Notes: generated from the letters alone by a model not told the origin. Numbered from the stretch's first letter, positions 1-13,150 are shown. The stretch: 64,000 nt of DNA from Aristolochia californica (GCA_029961685.1 JARWKL010000016.1:5643207-5707206), one strand, 5' to 3'. Program-made: numbers and translations.

Positions 1-390
1 AGCGACGTGAGATGCGGACCCACAAGACCAACCAGGATGCATCTCCACGCTTTCATCCTCATTCCGTTTTTTAAATTGACCCAGTGACTCTCAAAAAGTA
101 CTAAAATTTAACGCCTGTTACGTTTTCCGGCCTTCTTCGCGTAATGGATGATTTAGTAATTTCATCTGTTTTTGCTGATTTTCCTCAGTCAGCACGCGGC
201 CATCGATCCTGTTGCCTCCACCGCGACCATCAGAAGAGTTTCTTCCCTCTCTGCAACGCAGGTTTTCGTTTGCATTATTTTGTTTTCTTTTCCAAAGCCC
301 TTCTAAAACCCCGCAGAAATTTGTGAAACACTCCCTTCTACCGAAGCCCTATTGTGATTTGAGGCTTCTGGTTCGTGTAAATGCGAAAGC

Positions 391-3300
391 ATGATGATTG
401 GGACCAAGAATCGGGGTTCCATCACCGAAGATGATACTGCGTTGCTGTTGCAGAGGTATGAGTTTGTGAAAACTATTTTGGTTTTGTTGTGATGTGTTTG
501 ACACTGGGAAACTCTATTGAAGATGGGAATATGGGTCCCCGTTTCTGCAAGGAACACCCTTCTTGTTTGTTTCTTTACTTTTTGATGTCGTTAAGTATCA
601 GTTGTCAAAACCACTTATGCATTTCTGGTAATGAATGTTTTTTATTGTACAACTTTGGCTTTGTGTTGGATTGAGCTATTTATTGCTTAAAGATTCATTA
701 TTTTTAATTAGCTGTAAGCAGTTTATGACTTTGTTTTGCCTTTTAGGTACACTGCAACGACAATCCTTGCTTTGCTCCAGGAAGTTTCTCAGTTTGCTGG
801 TGCGAAAATTGACTGGAACACATTGGTGAAGAGGACTACTACTGGGATTCAAAGTGCACGGGAGTATCAGATGCTATGGCGTCATTTGGCCTACCATGAT
901 GCGTTGACAGAAAAAATAGAAAATGGGGCTGAACCACTGGTCAGTGTTGTCCTCTAGAAGTAACTATATGTTTCCTCCTTGTGAAACAGCATACTACACT
1001 TGGAACTAGTCCACTTGATGTCTATTAACTTCCATTCTGGACTTTTGGATAATTTTATTTTTTATCTGATAAATAAATAGTTCGGTTTTTCTTTCTAGAG
1101 TCAGTTCCTGATGGTGGCTTGAAGTAGCCATAAATATTATAGTCCTTATTTTTCATGTGTATGATAGCTGGATTCTGGTAGGAAATGATGATGTTTGATT
1201 TACTGGTGAACACAAAAGAATGCAGTGTTGCATTTGTTTGAAACAAGGTTGGGGAGTAGAAAATTCTGGCTCCTTCGCAATCTTTTGGACCCCTACTTGC
1301 ATTGTTGTCATACATTTCAACCTATCTTATGCTCTAATAACTGCTGCTGCAGAATCTCAAACAGAAATTAGAGGATTATACTGAGTTTACTGGAATTTCT
1401 TGGAGTTGATACCTGCCATGCGACATAGGAACTAATTGATCAAAACACCTTAAATAATTCTTTCTGATTCATTGCGGCTTTAGGCTGTCAATCTGGTCGA
1501 CGATTCCATGACTTTGTGAATGTCTTAATCTATTTTTTATCTGCTCAAGGTAATTGCAGAGTAACCAGTTTCATGTGAAATACAATACTGCCCATACTTT
1601 GAAAGGATACAACACAAAAGGTTTTTATACACAAGCAATGCTAGGTGAAAATAGGTTAGTGAAATTGAATAAGGTTAAAAGTTAACGAAAGATGCTCAAC
1701 AGAATCAACCACTTAAAGGATATTATTTCTTTTTCTAGGAAGCACCTTTAGTGACATTAGTAGGAGTTATACTAGTTCAAAAATATTACTCCTATACCTC
1801 TTTTATTAATAATTCTTGCTTTTAGATAAACAAATGTACTCATCAAAGTTGTTGGTAACTGTTCCCAGGATGATGACAGTGATTTGGAATTTGAATTGGA
1901 GCTTTCTCCTAATGTTACATCGGAAACTACATCAGACTCTGCTACTGCTGTAAAGGTACTGTGGTGTTGCATATTCTTATTTATTTTGTTTCATGATAAT
2001 TTTATTTTTTTCACCTTTTTTAGATGTTTGATATTTTGCTATTAATTTTTTTTGCAATATATTTTTCTGAAGGGAAAGTCCTGTGCATGTCTTACCTGGC
2101 CTTGCCAAGCCCATATTTCTTCTGGCTATAAGAGGGTTGATGAAATTTCCTATCATTCCATCAATATCTTGATTCTTGTCTATTTTCAAAAATAAAAAAT
2201 AAAAAAATGATTCTTGTTATTCAATCATTTCATAAAAATACTGCAAGTATTTGGTCATCACAAGAAACCATTTCATCTTGACAACGACCCTCCTGTGTCT
2301 GGTCCCATTTCCAGCTAATTGTACATACTTTAGTTTAGCTCAAGATAGGGTGGATCATCAATCTCATATTGTCATGAATTTCCCCTGCCTTACGGTTGGT
2401 TTGCATTGCTTGTGTTTTTTTAGGCTGTTATATCTCATGGCTTGAATTCTTTATTGTTTGATAAATTCTGTATTTTTGAAGAAATATCTTGTAAAATAAA
2501 ATTTTCATATTATGGTTAATCGTTTTGGAGGCTACTAAGTTGTGATTAACCAGTGAAAATTTGTTGCCTCTTTCTCTAACTTGGATTTTTAATATGTAAT
2601 TTTAGTTGGGTCTCATTAATTTTCAGTTAAAATGTTTTCATCTAATTTTTTAGCTAAATATCGACTTGCTCAGGTGCTGATGACTCATGGTTGGGCAAAT
2701 GATCCTGGCCCATCAAATCGTCAAAGTGGCGAAGCCCATTTGCCTCTTAATGCTTCAAATGGTCAAGCATTGCATGCTTCATTAGAAAATACACAATTGG
2801 CACGTAACAATTCGGCATTGGATGGGAAACAGCCATTGTCCACAGTCTTATCTTCTGATGGAATGGAGGGGAATGGGGCAACAAGTGCAAGTTATCCACC
2901 ACGAAGGAAGAGGAAATTATGGACTCCGGAAGAGGATATGGAGCTAATTGCTGCTGTGAAAAAATGTGGTGAAGGGAACTGGGCTAATATTCTCAAAGGA
3001 GATTTCAAGCATGATAGAACTGCTTCACAACTGTCTCAGGTTTGCCTCATATATCAAGTTTAAGGGGCTTCCATCATGTGCTATCATTTTGGTACAAGTT
3101 GTCCATGGAATATTTGTTATTTCTTTGTCCCCTCTAAAAATAAGTGTAAAGTTTGTCCTGCAGATAACTTTGCTTTTGTACTTGCAGAGGTGGGCTATCA
3201 TTAGAAAGAAACAGGCTAGCTCAAATCTGGTTGGGTCTGGCAACCTGAAGGGGTCAACACTTTCTGAGGCTCAATTGGCAGCTCAAGCAGTTTCCATTGC

Positions 3301-5009
3301 CATTGACATGCCTATGATGAGAAATTTATCAACAGTTGGTATTAATTTTGTGATTCTCTATGTTCTTCATATGGTACATAAGTTAAAAAATTTGGAGTAC
3401 CTAGCTGGCATAGCATGCATTTATTATTGAAATAGGAAATGCATTTATTTGTTTCAAGATATAGATGGAGTTTTAAGCACTTTTTTTGGTTGGATTAGTT
3501 ACAAATTTGTGCTACCATTTAATAATCTGATGTTCAATTATGTGGGCATGTTGTGGTTTGGGTATTTGTTCTTTTCTTACAATGATATATTTGGACAACT
3601 ATTGCTGCAAATGCTTCTGTCTATATGCTGGTTAAAAAAATATTGGATCTAGGACTACTGGGTTAGCCTGTTCTTCTGTAGAATGATCCCTATAGAAGAA
3701 AACAAGAAGTGGGTCTTCTGACAGAGATTCTAGGTTCATATAATGTTGGACAATATGGCCACAGTACGAACATGAATGTAGAATGGTGCAAAGTCTCCTC
3801 CAAGTTGCTTTAGAGTGAATTTCATATAAACTAACACTGGGGAGACTTCTATCATGCATTTTACCTTCTCTAATGTATATGTTTTCTCGAAGAGGATAAA
3901 CTCTGATATTTTACTTTTTACTGTGGGGGCTTTGGTATTACTTTAACACTCTCATTTGAAAAAGAAATCACATGGCAAATGAGTAGTTAATAGCAAATGT
4001 TCAAAAGTATTTAGCTTGCCAAACTTTTCAGATCTCTGCTTCTGACACAGGTCAACTCAACTCTCCATCTGTGCCTGCTACAACATCTAATGCTACCATT
4101 GCACCTGTTCTCAGGCCACCTTGCCCTCCAAAACCTCGGTCTACTCAGAAGAAATCCTTAGCATCAACTCCAATGAAGTGTACAATTCAAGAAGTTGCAG
4201 TTGCTGCTGGGGCTCGTATTGCTAATCCATCTACAGCTGCTTCCCTTCTCAAAGCAGCACAATCCAAAAATGCTGTTCATATCAAGCAAGGAAGCTCTCC
4301 CGCAATTGGGGCTCGGCCATCTAATATTCATTACATTCGGACAGCTTCTCCTGTGGTATCATCTGTCTCTCGGCCTGCAAACCAGGGAGGCTCCAGGAGA
4401 ATACATGTAAGTGGTCAGCCTGCTGTTTCTAGCCGTGCTGGATCATCAAACCTGCCTCCTCAACTGGACAACAAGACAGAATCTCCGAGCACTGGATCCT
4501 GTTTCGTACCAGGAGAAATGGTCAAGAATGCAGAGAGTAACTTGGGAAGTTCATTAGCTGGTTCTGAGATTCTAACACTAGAGAAAGCAGTTATGACAGA
4601 CTCGAAAGTAAGCATGGTTTCAGGCAACGATCCAGCTGCAGCTGAGATACAAACAGATTCATTGGTGACTGAGGCTGATGAAAATCAGAAGATGGTTGAA
4701 GGGGTGACTTCTTTGCCAATATCTGATGTTGGGGAACAAACCTTTGGTGAGACGAATGAAGATGTAGCAAACCAGGCAAAGGACGAGAGTCAATCTGTTG
4801 TAGATATGATGACTGAGGAGATCGAGAAGGTGGCTGAGTCTAGTCAACCTTTGGCTGAGGATTTAGGTGCGGAAAACAAAGAGCTTGCTATCGACCCTGC
4901 TTTGACGAGTGAGCCTGCTGTGGAAGTAGAAACAGGTGAGCCAAAGGAGTCGCCGAATGAAAGCATTGTTACGGATGGGGAAGGCGTGAGTTCAAACCCC
5001 TCCAGCTGA
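391..5009 (+). CDS. DRMY1-like: DRMY1-like Myb/SANT-domain protein, 6 exons, 606 aa
   Basis: Exons read as 391-455, 747-939, 1869-1955, 2674-3039, 3188-3338 and 4051-5009. All boundaries are GT-AG with matching phase, giving 606 residues. I chose the ATG at 391 because the ATG at 381 is in another frame and stops after 17 codons. Residues about 193-246 form one Myb/SANT repeat: a basic RRKRK run, then LWTPEED, GEGNWANIL and, across the exon 4/5 junction, SQLSQRWAIIRKK. The N-terminal block (GSITEDD, then LLQRYTATTILALLQE) and the acidic DDDSDLEFELELSP patch are the parts that recall the plant DRMY1 family (Arabidopsis DRMY1 and its paralogue DP1). Known members are nuclear or cytoplasmic regulators linked to organ size and timing of growth. 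The C-terminal 320 residues, encoded by the last exon, are Ser/Ala/Pro/Glu-rich and look disordered. No lesion seen. Family assignment is from memory of motifs, so the exact orthologue is an inference. Confidence 0.82.
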
Positions 5010-6768
5010 AAAAATCAGTTTAGGCTGTATTGAAGAGAGGAGCAGAAATTACGGCAATGTAGGTTGAAGGCCTTTACCGTTTCAACGGTGTCTGCAAAAT
5101 GTGAAATGACAACCTATGAGAGAATTTATTTCCACTGTGAAATGTGATTGCAGAGTTTCTTCTATAAAAAATGAAAAAGAAGGCATTACAAAAGTTCCCC
5201 AAACAAGTTGAGATGAAAATAGTTCGTAAAATTGATCTGAAAGAGGATACATTAAAGGAGAATATTGCAGAAATGTACTGTAGTAGCAAAGTGAAGAGAA
5301 TATTAACCCAGCCAAAGTGATGAAAAATTATATTTGGATCATGCTGGATAAATGGCAGTTTAGCAACGGCAGGCATTCCCAGGCTCTGTTACTTGAGTCA
5401 CTTGAAAAGTTATTGACAGAGAAAATTGCATGGGGAAATGATTTAGGACTCCGAGATGAGTGGTTGTAGAATAGCCCATCTTAGTGCAAAGAAGCAAATC
5501 CAAATGGTGTCTTGGATTCGAGTTTTGAATTAGGTAACGATTATTGGATTTTGAGGTGGATGGCAACATACTGAGGGTTATTTTTGAAGTTTTAGTAATT
5601 TCTTATTACGTGTATTACTCGTTAAAGTAATAAGAAATTACTTTACAAATTCATCACCCAGGTGCTTTTATTCTTCTGTGAATAGCTGAGTTGAATTTTC
5701 TACCATTTGTGAAGTGAGATGGTGGAAAAGATGTCTGAAGATTTGGTGTTTTTTGTTCTTTTCCATTCCAGGATCATAAATATAGGCGCACTGTCCCTAG
5801 CATCTGTCTAATCTCTTGAAAACAGCTCATTCATATATCTATCAAAAGTTTAACCTATATGACCTGCTTTTTTTAATGATCCTTTTAATTTGATGTCCGT
5901 GAGGCATATAACTTTTCCAAATTTCCCGTTTTCCTCTCCCATGGATTAATGCTGAATTTGGTGCAGTAGACTAAGATTGCTGTATTTTTTTTGTGTATCT
6001 GAAGGCACTGATGCATCATATGGGTTATACATGGCCAAGACGAGGGGAGCTGAGATAGTCCGTGAGGTAAAACCATCCTGGTTCTACGACTAGATCCTGC
6101 ACATGATTCTTTTAATGGTAACTTGGATGACCCTAAAAATGGCCGTTTATAAAGTAGAAGACTTCAACTCGATTTTTTTTGTTCACCATTTCGGCGCTAG
6201 AGCGTCAAAAGAGACGTAGACGGGTCAGCAGCGTTCGTCTTATGCTGCGCCTGCATCGTCCCAGTAAGGTTGTTTCAGAGATTCTTACGGGGCGCTTCAG
6301 TTGTAAAGAAACCTTTCGAATGCTGCTTGGTAGATCTTTTAGTGCAACGGAAGTAAACTTTGATATGGAGTTTAGTGAAAGCTCACACTTAACTGGTCGT
6401 TATAAGCTAGGTGGTTGTGATTGAGCATGACATGTATGATAGAATACCTCTGACAGAAATGGTCTGAAATTGGACCCATTTTTCGTTCAAATAAAGACCC
6501 TCGTCTAGTTTGCAGTGAAGTACAGTGGTTTATAACGAAATGCTCCTGTTGGAAGACATGTCTAGTTCAACTGTCGAAGTCATAACTTTGCTTACCACAA
6601 ATTTTTGCTGTTGCAGGTTTATTTCATGGAAAGAGGTTAGCTTGGCTTGGGTACTTGAATGGGAAAGGAAGGAGGACCATCTCCACTGTAAGTGGGAAAT
6701 AAGCTACTGAGCAGAAGGCAAATAACTGGGGAAGACAAGGTGATTGAAAAGGTAAAGAGTTCTTTGTC
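5010..6768. other. 3' UTR and spacer between two plus-strand genes
   Basis: This holds the 3' end of the DRMY1-like transcript and the upstream region of the next gene. The ORF at 6179-6424 (81 codons, non-ATG start) has a basic beginning but no recognisable domain and no matching splice partner, so I do not call it a gene. A pyrimidine-rich tract ending in TTGCAG at 6616 looks like a splice acceptor and may end a 5' UTR intron of the downstream ORF. Confidence 0.4.
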
Positions 6769-7977
6769 ATGTTCCGCGTTCTTTTAAAGGGCTCCAAGTT
6801 CGTCACAAATATAAAAAATGGAAACAGAGATTTGATATCAGTGTCCTATCATTCTCAAGACACCATTCGTGACCTTCACTTGTCTGAATGGTACCAAGAA
6901 GCCTACCAAGAGCTGGTAAGACTGGCAGGAATTCTTAAAAATGTGAGTCTTACCAATGGCAAGCTGTTAAATATGGACAATGATTCAATCATCAAAGATG
7001 AACGTATCAGTTATGACATGCAAACATTCAAGTCACTTGCCAGAACTCTCATTACTTCTCCTTCCACACAGAAAGCCATACCCAATTCTTGTTTTGGTAA
7101 ACTAGAAGAGAGAGAACCCATAGTTCTTAACTCTTTGACCAGGGTATCTGATTTTCTAAATGTCACAGCACAACAAAGAAAGGAAGTTCGTTTGACCATA
7201 TGCCCACAGGTCACACAGCATCACATATGGAGAGGGGCTCTTGAAGAGATACTGAAGAGTCTGAGAAGTGAAATAGGTGCCTTGCAATGCCATCCCCCAA
7301 TCCCCACATTACTTATGGGTGAACAAATAGTTTGTAGTTGTTTGCAGTTTTTAGCTAATGTCACACAATCTTCTGATCTAGATTCTCCTGTATGGATGAA
7401 GCTTGCAACTCAAAAGAAGGCCGATGATCTGCCTCCACGTAAGTGGGGTGATCTTCTAGAAATGTTTAATGATCTTATAAAATGCTTTAGACGTGAAAAA
7501 AGATTGGTTCATCATGTAATGAAGCTTGAGGCAATGAAAGAAGGGCTCTATCAGATAAAAGAAGTCCCGGCAGACAAAGATAGCGGATATAAGGAATCAC
7601 GGCACCAGGAGCACTTAGTGAAGAAGAAGCTTTCTCAGCATCTGGGTCATTCATCCAAATGTCTGTTCACACTTTTATTATACTATTTATATGGGAGTGT
7701 TACAGATATTGAAGTGGATCTTTGTGGTGGGATTCGCGGTAAGGGCAAGAGCTTTAATTTGTGCATTGGGCAAATCTTGACATCAGATGACGAGAAGATG
7801 GTCTGGAGTGGGATAAGAAACTTAGACCAAGCTATCAAGCTGTTCAAGTTTGTATGGGAAACTGCAGGTATGAAAGGGGCATTAGTATTAGAGGGTCATC
7901 TATGGTCTGTGAATGCTGAGGAAAGGCAAGTTTCATACAGGGGAAATACGTTCTTAGTGCAATGCATTAGAACTTGA
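6769..7977 (+). CDS. Protein of unknown function, single exon, 402 aa
   Basis: This is an uninterrupted 402-codon ORF. The ATG at 6769 is the first available, with an in-frame TGA just upstream at 6745-6747. I do not recognise the family. The protein looks soluble: there is no signal peptide or clear membrane segment, and the middle is helical and charged (for example WRGALEEILKSLRSEI and KWGDLLEMFNDLIKCFRREK). The C-terminal third has a Gly/Asp-rich stretch (DIEVDLCGGIRGKGKSFNLC) and ends LVQCIRT. Codon use and length make chance unlikely in AT-rich DNA, where random ORFs rarely pass 100 codons. Absence of introns, unlike every neighbour, could mean a genuinely single-exon gene with introns only in the 5' UTR, or a retrocopy. 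No poly-A tail was found after the stop to support the retrocopy reading. Confidence 0.72.
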   Translation: MFRVLLKGSKFVTNIKNGNRDLISVSYHSQDTIRDLHLSEWYQEAYQELVRLAGILKNVSLTNGKLLNMDNDSIIKDERISYDMQTFKSLARTLITSPSTQKAIPNSCFGKLEEREPIVLNSLTRVSDFLNVTAQQRKEVRLTICPQVTQHHIWRGALEEILKSLRSEIGALQCHPPIPTLLMGEQIVCSCLQFLANVTQSSDLDSPVWMKLATQKKADDLPPRKWGDLLEMFNDLIKCFRREKRLVHHVMKLEAMKEGLYQIKEVPADKDSGYKESRHQEHLVKKKLSQHLGHSSKCLFTLLLYYLYGSVTDIEVDLCGGIRGKGKSFNLCIGQILTSDDEKMVWSGIRNLDQAIKLFKFVWETAGMKGALVLEGHLWSVNAEERQVSYRGNTFLVQCIRT

Positions 7978-8530
7978 TTCATGTTTACACTATTTGGGTA
8001 ATTTTCATCACTAGAAGGATCTCCAGGCATCCATGTGAGAGATAAGATGACTGTCTTCTTTATCATATAGCTATAAAGGAATTTTCTTTTCATTATTATT
8101 TAGAAGTGTCTGTTAGCTGCTGAAGACAAAAATAGTTTTCTCCAAGGTATTAAAGAGAGATCTCTTGCAGCAAAGTAGTAATGTTGGTTTTCAGAGGTTC
8201 TACCCAACAGCTTAAGAGGATAAATGAACTCTCCCAAGCTCAAGCATAGTATTTCAGCAGTACACCAACACGTATATAGATCCTGGCAACAAGTATACCG
8301 AGCATAGCATTCCAAAGCATAACAACTTAAGATACCAACAAGTATACCAAGTAAAGTATTCCAGTAGATTAGCAGTAATAAATAGTACGGAAGGGAAGCA
8401 TAAAGTATCAACTGCTTCAAATCCAAGAACAAGAAAAAAACTTGTCTTTGTCATGCAGCTCCTTCATACCGAATAGTTCCTCATAAATCATGATTGAGTA
8501 CCAAAAAAAATTTGTGGAATCCTGATATCA
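7978..8530. other. Non-coding spacer, partly interior of an LTR element
   Basis: I found no ORF of interest. The stretch 8250-8420 repeats the words 'caagtata' and 'agcatagcattcca' imperfectly and sits directly beside the primer-binding-like site at 8533. It may therefore be internal DNA of the retroelement remnant. Much of the first 200 bases is probably the 3' UTR of the preceding gene. Confidence 0.3.
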
Positions 8531-8532
8531 CT

Positions 8533-8990
8533 GCTCTGATATCATTTTGATTTTAAGATTCGATACTATTGAGACCTTCAACTTAGAGTGTAGGAGAGGA
8601 GGGTAAAAAGAGTGAAGTGAAGGAAACGAGAGGTAAAGAGGGATAAGAGAGAGAAATACAGAGAGAAAAATAGGGGAGAATAAGGGTTTTGGAAGATTTC
8701 CAAACCCTCTCTTTTAACCTTTATTTATAGATGTCAAAAGTACATAATTACAATCATATTTTTCACCTAAAAATAGTAAAAACGAGACAAAAAAAATGTT
8801 TTCACCCTAACCAAGGACTGAAAATTTTAAACAAAAGCTAAATACGGTAAGTGATTCGTGGATGGAAAGATCAACATTAGATCGGTAAAGAAAGTGCTCA
8901 CCTCGTGATAATATAAAGCTGAGGCACATTTCAGTTCCAAAGTGGTAATTGCAGGCATAACCTACTGACCCCACTTGTGTTGCCACCACA
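8533..8990 (-). mobile_element. LTR-retrotransposon remnant (one LTR plus primer-binding-like site)
   Basis: Read on the minus strand, positions 8544-8533 give TGATATCAGAGC, one mismatch from the initiator-tRNA-Met primer-binding sequence TGGTATCAGAGC used by many plant copia and TRIM elements. The DNA that would be the LTR lies immediately upstream on that strand (8545 to roughly 8800-8990). It contains a TATA-like TCTATAAATAAAGG (about 8718-8733) and a long pyrimidine-rich leader, as plant LTRs do. I see no gag/pol coding, and the outer LTR end is not defined. An alternative is a chance match within a degenerate intergenic region. Confidence 0.45.
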
Positions 8991-10482
8991 TTCGCTCATC
9001 TTTCTTGTGAACTTGTGCTTTTAAAGGGAATAAAGTAACTTTCTCCTTTCAAATGTCTCTTTTTTCTCAGCTTTTCCCACTCTACAAAGAGTGGTAAGGA
9101 GCACAACAATATCATTTTGTTGTAAGATATGAGATGGGTGGGGACACTGTTTTCTTATTTCTCATCCCAAATTTCCTTCTTCCCTCTCTATTTTCTTCCA
9201 TTCCCTTTCTAATTTCAGCAATACGCCCACTCCCGACACCGTCCGAGCCCCATGATTTTGCTAAAGCCATCGACTGCCACCATTTCCATCGCAGACGTTA
9301 GCTCCGCCGACAACCATACCCACCGTTCCCAAAGCTTCTTGCTAACACCACACCAAACTCTCCTATCCCGTGCACTCCGCACATGTGTGAACACACTCTT
9401 GCTGTAGAAATAATTTTTTAAAAAAATTTAAAAAATTGAAAAAAAACTCCCCCCATCTGCGAATTTTTGTTTGCATTAAAATAAAACCGAGACCCCGTTT
9501 GTTGAGGTATTCTTGTCTCCCATCAGAGATGGTTGACTTCTTCATCCTATTCACTTGATTTTACAGGAAAGCGAACTCTGCTTGTATGGTAAGATAAACT
9601 AACCAATAAGACAGGTGGGAGGAAAGGCAAACAAAGGGATATATTTTTCTGCATAAGGGGGATCTTTCTTTTTGACATTTCTGCAGTGATAATCTTATGT
9701 GCAAGAAAAGAGTTACTTCTAGCTACTTGTGTCATAAGGTAGGAAATATGAACAACTCTTCCCTCCAGTTCATAAAGTAGTATAGTTTCTTTCAGAAAAG
9801 CTAGTTATGCTCAAATTATTAGAATGGGGTTTTCTTTTTGCATAGGAACAACACACTTCTTCCTTTTGGCCCATTAATGGGGGATGATTTGGGAGTTCTT
9901 CAGATCATATCCCCACGAAGAAAAACATTAGCTGTGCAATTTCTCAGCCAGTTGCAGTATATGATGTTGGGAAGAAGATAGAATAGAAATATAAAAAAGT
10001 GGCTCTTCATTACAGTAATTTATGTACAAACAAAGGGGACTATCATATGTACAAAGTTGTTATTTACATAAAAAGAATTCCACCTCATCTCCATAATATA
10101 GTTACCCTCCACCAATTCAAACACTCCACTTTTAAGGAGGGTAAGTAGGGTGGAAAAGAATCAACAAATTAGTCACTCTCCAATCACCAAAGGGTCTGGT
10201 CTTACAACTTCACAGCCCTTTGCAGCATCCCTCCCTCACTCTCTTGAAACAAAAGGCTTGTATTTTCGAACTTCTGGAAGATGTAGTTTGCTTCAAATGT
10301 AACTAGTATGGCATCTCATCCTCAATGTTTTGGCTTCAACCATTGATGCTACACCATTTCTTTGAACTTCCTTATCTTTCTTTTTTTGTCTTCTATTTTT
10401 TTTTTTTTTTTTCTGTTTAACATTGTCCAACTGAAAGGAAAACGAGAAAGATTTTCAAGAGCCACCAAGCTGACTATAATCT
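8991..10482. other. Intergenic DNA and 3' UTR of the minus-strand gene
   Basis: The region is AT-rich with short homopolymers. No coding potential beyond chance ORFs of about 60 codons, and no repeat or RNA gene recognised. The part near 10,480 is likely the 3' UTR of the gene on the minus strand. Confidence 0.4.
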
Positions 10483-11948
10483 TTAGTCCTGGTTTTCAGT
10501 TTGCTGAAGAGAAGAAAGCCACTCCTCCATGTACTTCTTGCTATCTGCACAAAATGTAATCAACTCTTTTATTTATCTAGCAGGAATGATTTCACTTTTT
10601 TTTTTTTTTTTCCTCTAAAAATATAGTGAAGTAACTGAAGTATGAAGTATTCAAACAAAATAACTAAAAGCATAACAGTGACATTTGAAGCAAACTAGGA
10701 ACAAAGTGAAAGTAAATATGACAGCCACAATATCAAAAGCATGAGTGCCAACTCCGTGTAACAATCAATGCCTTTACTCATTTTACTCAGTATAACATAA
10801 GAGAAGAAAGAAAACAGAAACCCGATCATGTGCTGCCATGTTAATTCAAGCTAAGTTAAAATTTAATACCAGTAGTGCATATTGTCTAATTAAGTTGCCA
10901 AATACCAGTTTATTACATCAAAACACTGACACTAACAATAAAGAGAAAGCACCATATTGATATCTGAAAGCAGCTATGCATTCTTTCTGTCCAAGCAATC
11001 CTGTGGAGGAGCTTTGTTATGTTTCAAGATATACTGAAAAACTGGCAAAAGTAAAAGCTACTGCCAGTAACCAATGTGATGGAGCAGTAGTTACTCTATA
11101 TGCTGACCAGATTCACTTGGTCTAACGTTATCCATGACAGAAAATATCATGCTTTCCAAAACAACTATCTTTTCCTAGTTTCAGGTGAATTTCCTAGGGA
11201 TTTTTTGAAAGAAAAATTGAAGCGTTTAGCTTTTCCATTGAAGGGCAAGAGCCAACTACATGAAGAACTGTTGAGTTATCACATAAAAAATACTAAGTAA
11301 AGAATATAGCTAATGCTTGCAAGGAAAACTGAAAATTTGACATCCAACAGGACTTCATCCGTAGTTTAAAACAATATCAGATTTAAACATGAACAAATAC
11401 CGAGGTTCAAAATAGAAAAAAGCCAAAAAATAAAACGCCTCGAAAGAGTCTAAGAGTTGACGAGGTAATTTACCAGCAGAATGCCCATTTGCAAGATTTG
11501 AAGAGACAATCGCACCCAAGAGCTGATTCTTAGAATTCTCCACCGTCTCGTTACGACCACGTCCATAGCAAGGAACTAACACAGCAAAACTGCCCTCTCC
11601 TTCAACATCGCTCAGGAAATCAGGCGCGTGAGGCTCGAGCCATCCAATTGACCAGTCAGAGTCATCCGATTCTGATCCTGATAAGCATCCGCCATCCGAT
11701 GGCACCAGAACCAAATCATATTCTAGATCGATTCTTCGCTCTTCCCTGCTGTGCCACTTTCTCTTAAGCCTTCTAGACGTCGACCGCATCTTAGTCCCCT
11801 TAACTGAAGGGAACTTCAATGAATCCAGCTCTCTCATGCCCAAGCTCAAATCCGACGAAGAATTTAATGGGGATCCAGCAGATACAGAGGGTTCATGGTC
11901 CTTTCCTCCCCAAAGCCACCAAGAAAGACGGGTTAAAGCAATAGCCAT
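10483..11948 (-). CDS. Small acidic plant protein of unknown function, 2 exons, 178 aa
   Basis: Minus-strand exons are 11948-11474 and 10544-10483. The donor (CTGCTG|GTAAAT) and acceptor (TTGTGCAG|ATAGC) join in phase 1 to give 178 residues ending SLQQTENQD. The open frame runs 47 codons further upstream, but that part is Lys/Phe-rich and looks like leader, so I start at MAIALTRLSWWLWGGK. The beginning is hydrophobic and Trp-rich and could be a short membrane or organelle anchor. The middle is basic (TSRRLKRKWHSREERR), followed by an acidic Ser/Asp run (SGSESDDSDWSIGWLEPHAP) and a hydrophobic SFAVLVPCYGRG patch, ending in KKYMEEWLSSLQ. The ordered pattern and clean splice suggest a real gene, but I cannot name the family or function. 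Confidence 0.72.
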
Positions 11949-13150
11949 ACCCAACAAGAATCCGACTGAGTTTAATAATAAAAATGGTCTCGCAGAATTG
12001 GTGATGTTATTCGGAAGTTCTCTCTTTTTTTCTTTTTTTTTCCGCTGATACAGGACTCGAGCAGATTTTTTTTTAAAGAATTGTAACAATCAATTCTAAA
12101 AAACAAAACACAACTTCGAATTTAGAAATTAGTCAAACGGGAAGGCAAAAAATGAGAAAGGGAAGAACCCTAATAAACGTGGCCTACACTTCGGAGCTCC
12201 ATTACGAAATCAAGGGAGAGGTTAAACTTCTCGAACAATCCAATCGAAATAAAAGAGAGATATTAATTTTTTTCACCAAAAATCTTCTTCCAAACAAATA
12301 AAACGGTACTTTACCAAAAAACAGTTCCTTTTTTCTCTAAAATGAAAGGAAGCAACTTTACTCACAATAACACTTCCGAACTTGGACCATCCAAAAAAAC
12401 CAATATAAAGCACAAAGCTATCTTCAAGTTTTTTGAAAGCTGCAGCTGGTTTTCCAACACCAGAGCACCACAATCAATCAAAAGACACACAAGTTCACAG
12501 AAGAAGAAAGAGTAACTCTTCACTCTCATCCCTCTCAAAACTTCAACCTAAATTCACCACCACTCACCTTCACACTGCAACAGGACAAAATTCTCTCTCC
12601 AATCCGTTCAATAAATCCAAACCACCCAAATAAAACAAGAATCTCAAGAATCACCAAAACCTCTTCGCAGAGCTTCAAATCACCAAGCCTTTCTCCAATC
12701 TTTTCAGCCACATAAAAACAGAACTTCCGATCTTCGTACGGAAAATAAAAATAAAAAAAACCTCCACAGCGCCTCAACGAGATCAACCATCGATCTCCCC
12801 CAGCCCCTGCTTACTGACCCTAACAAGACAGAAATCTTCCACAAATCGAAACTCCTAGCCAGCCGAAACAAAATTCTAATAGAAAAGATGGGGGGGTTTT
12901 GCACTTCAATATCCAGATAAAAATAAAAATGTCTAGGTCTACGAAGATCGGAGGAGCTTCCGCGTCCTGCACGGAGTGTCTTCTGCGAACGAAAAAATCA
13001 GTTAAAGATCATCTTCGGCTTCTCAATTTATTGGATCCGCCGCTTCGGAGACTGCAAAGGAAGATCTGACGGTGGAGACGGAGAAAAGCGATGCCTCTCT
13101 CGAGTTCAGCCGTTGGATCGTATCGAGGTCGACCAATCATTGAGTGTGGA
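11949..13150 (-). promoter_or_regulatory. 5' leader region of the minus-strand gene
   Basis: No coding beyond chance ORFs. A sequence reading TGTATCAG|CGG on the minus strand near 12,045 would serve as the acceptor of a 5' UTR intron, so the transcript may begin near 12.9-13.1 kb. This is inference from sequence alone. Confidence 0.35.
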
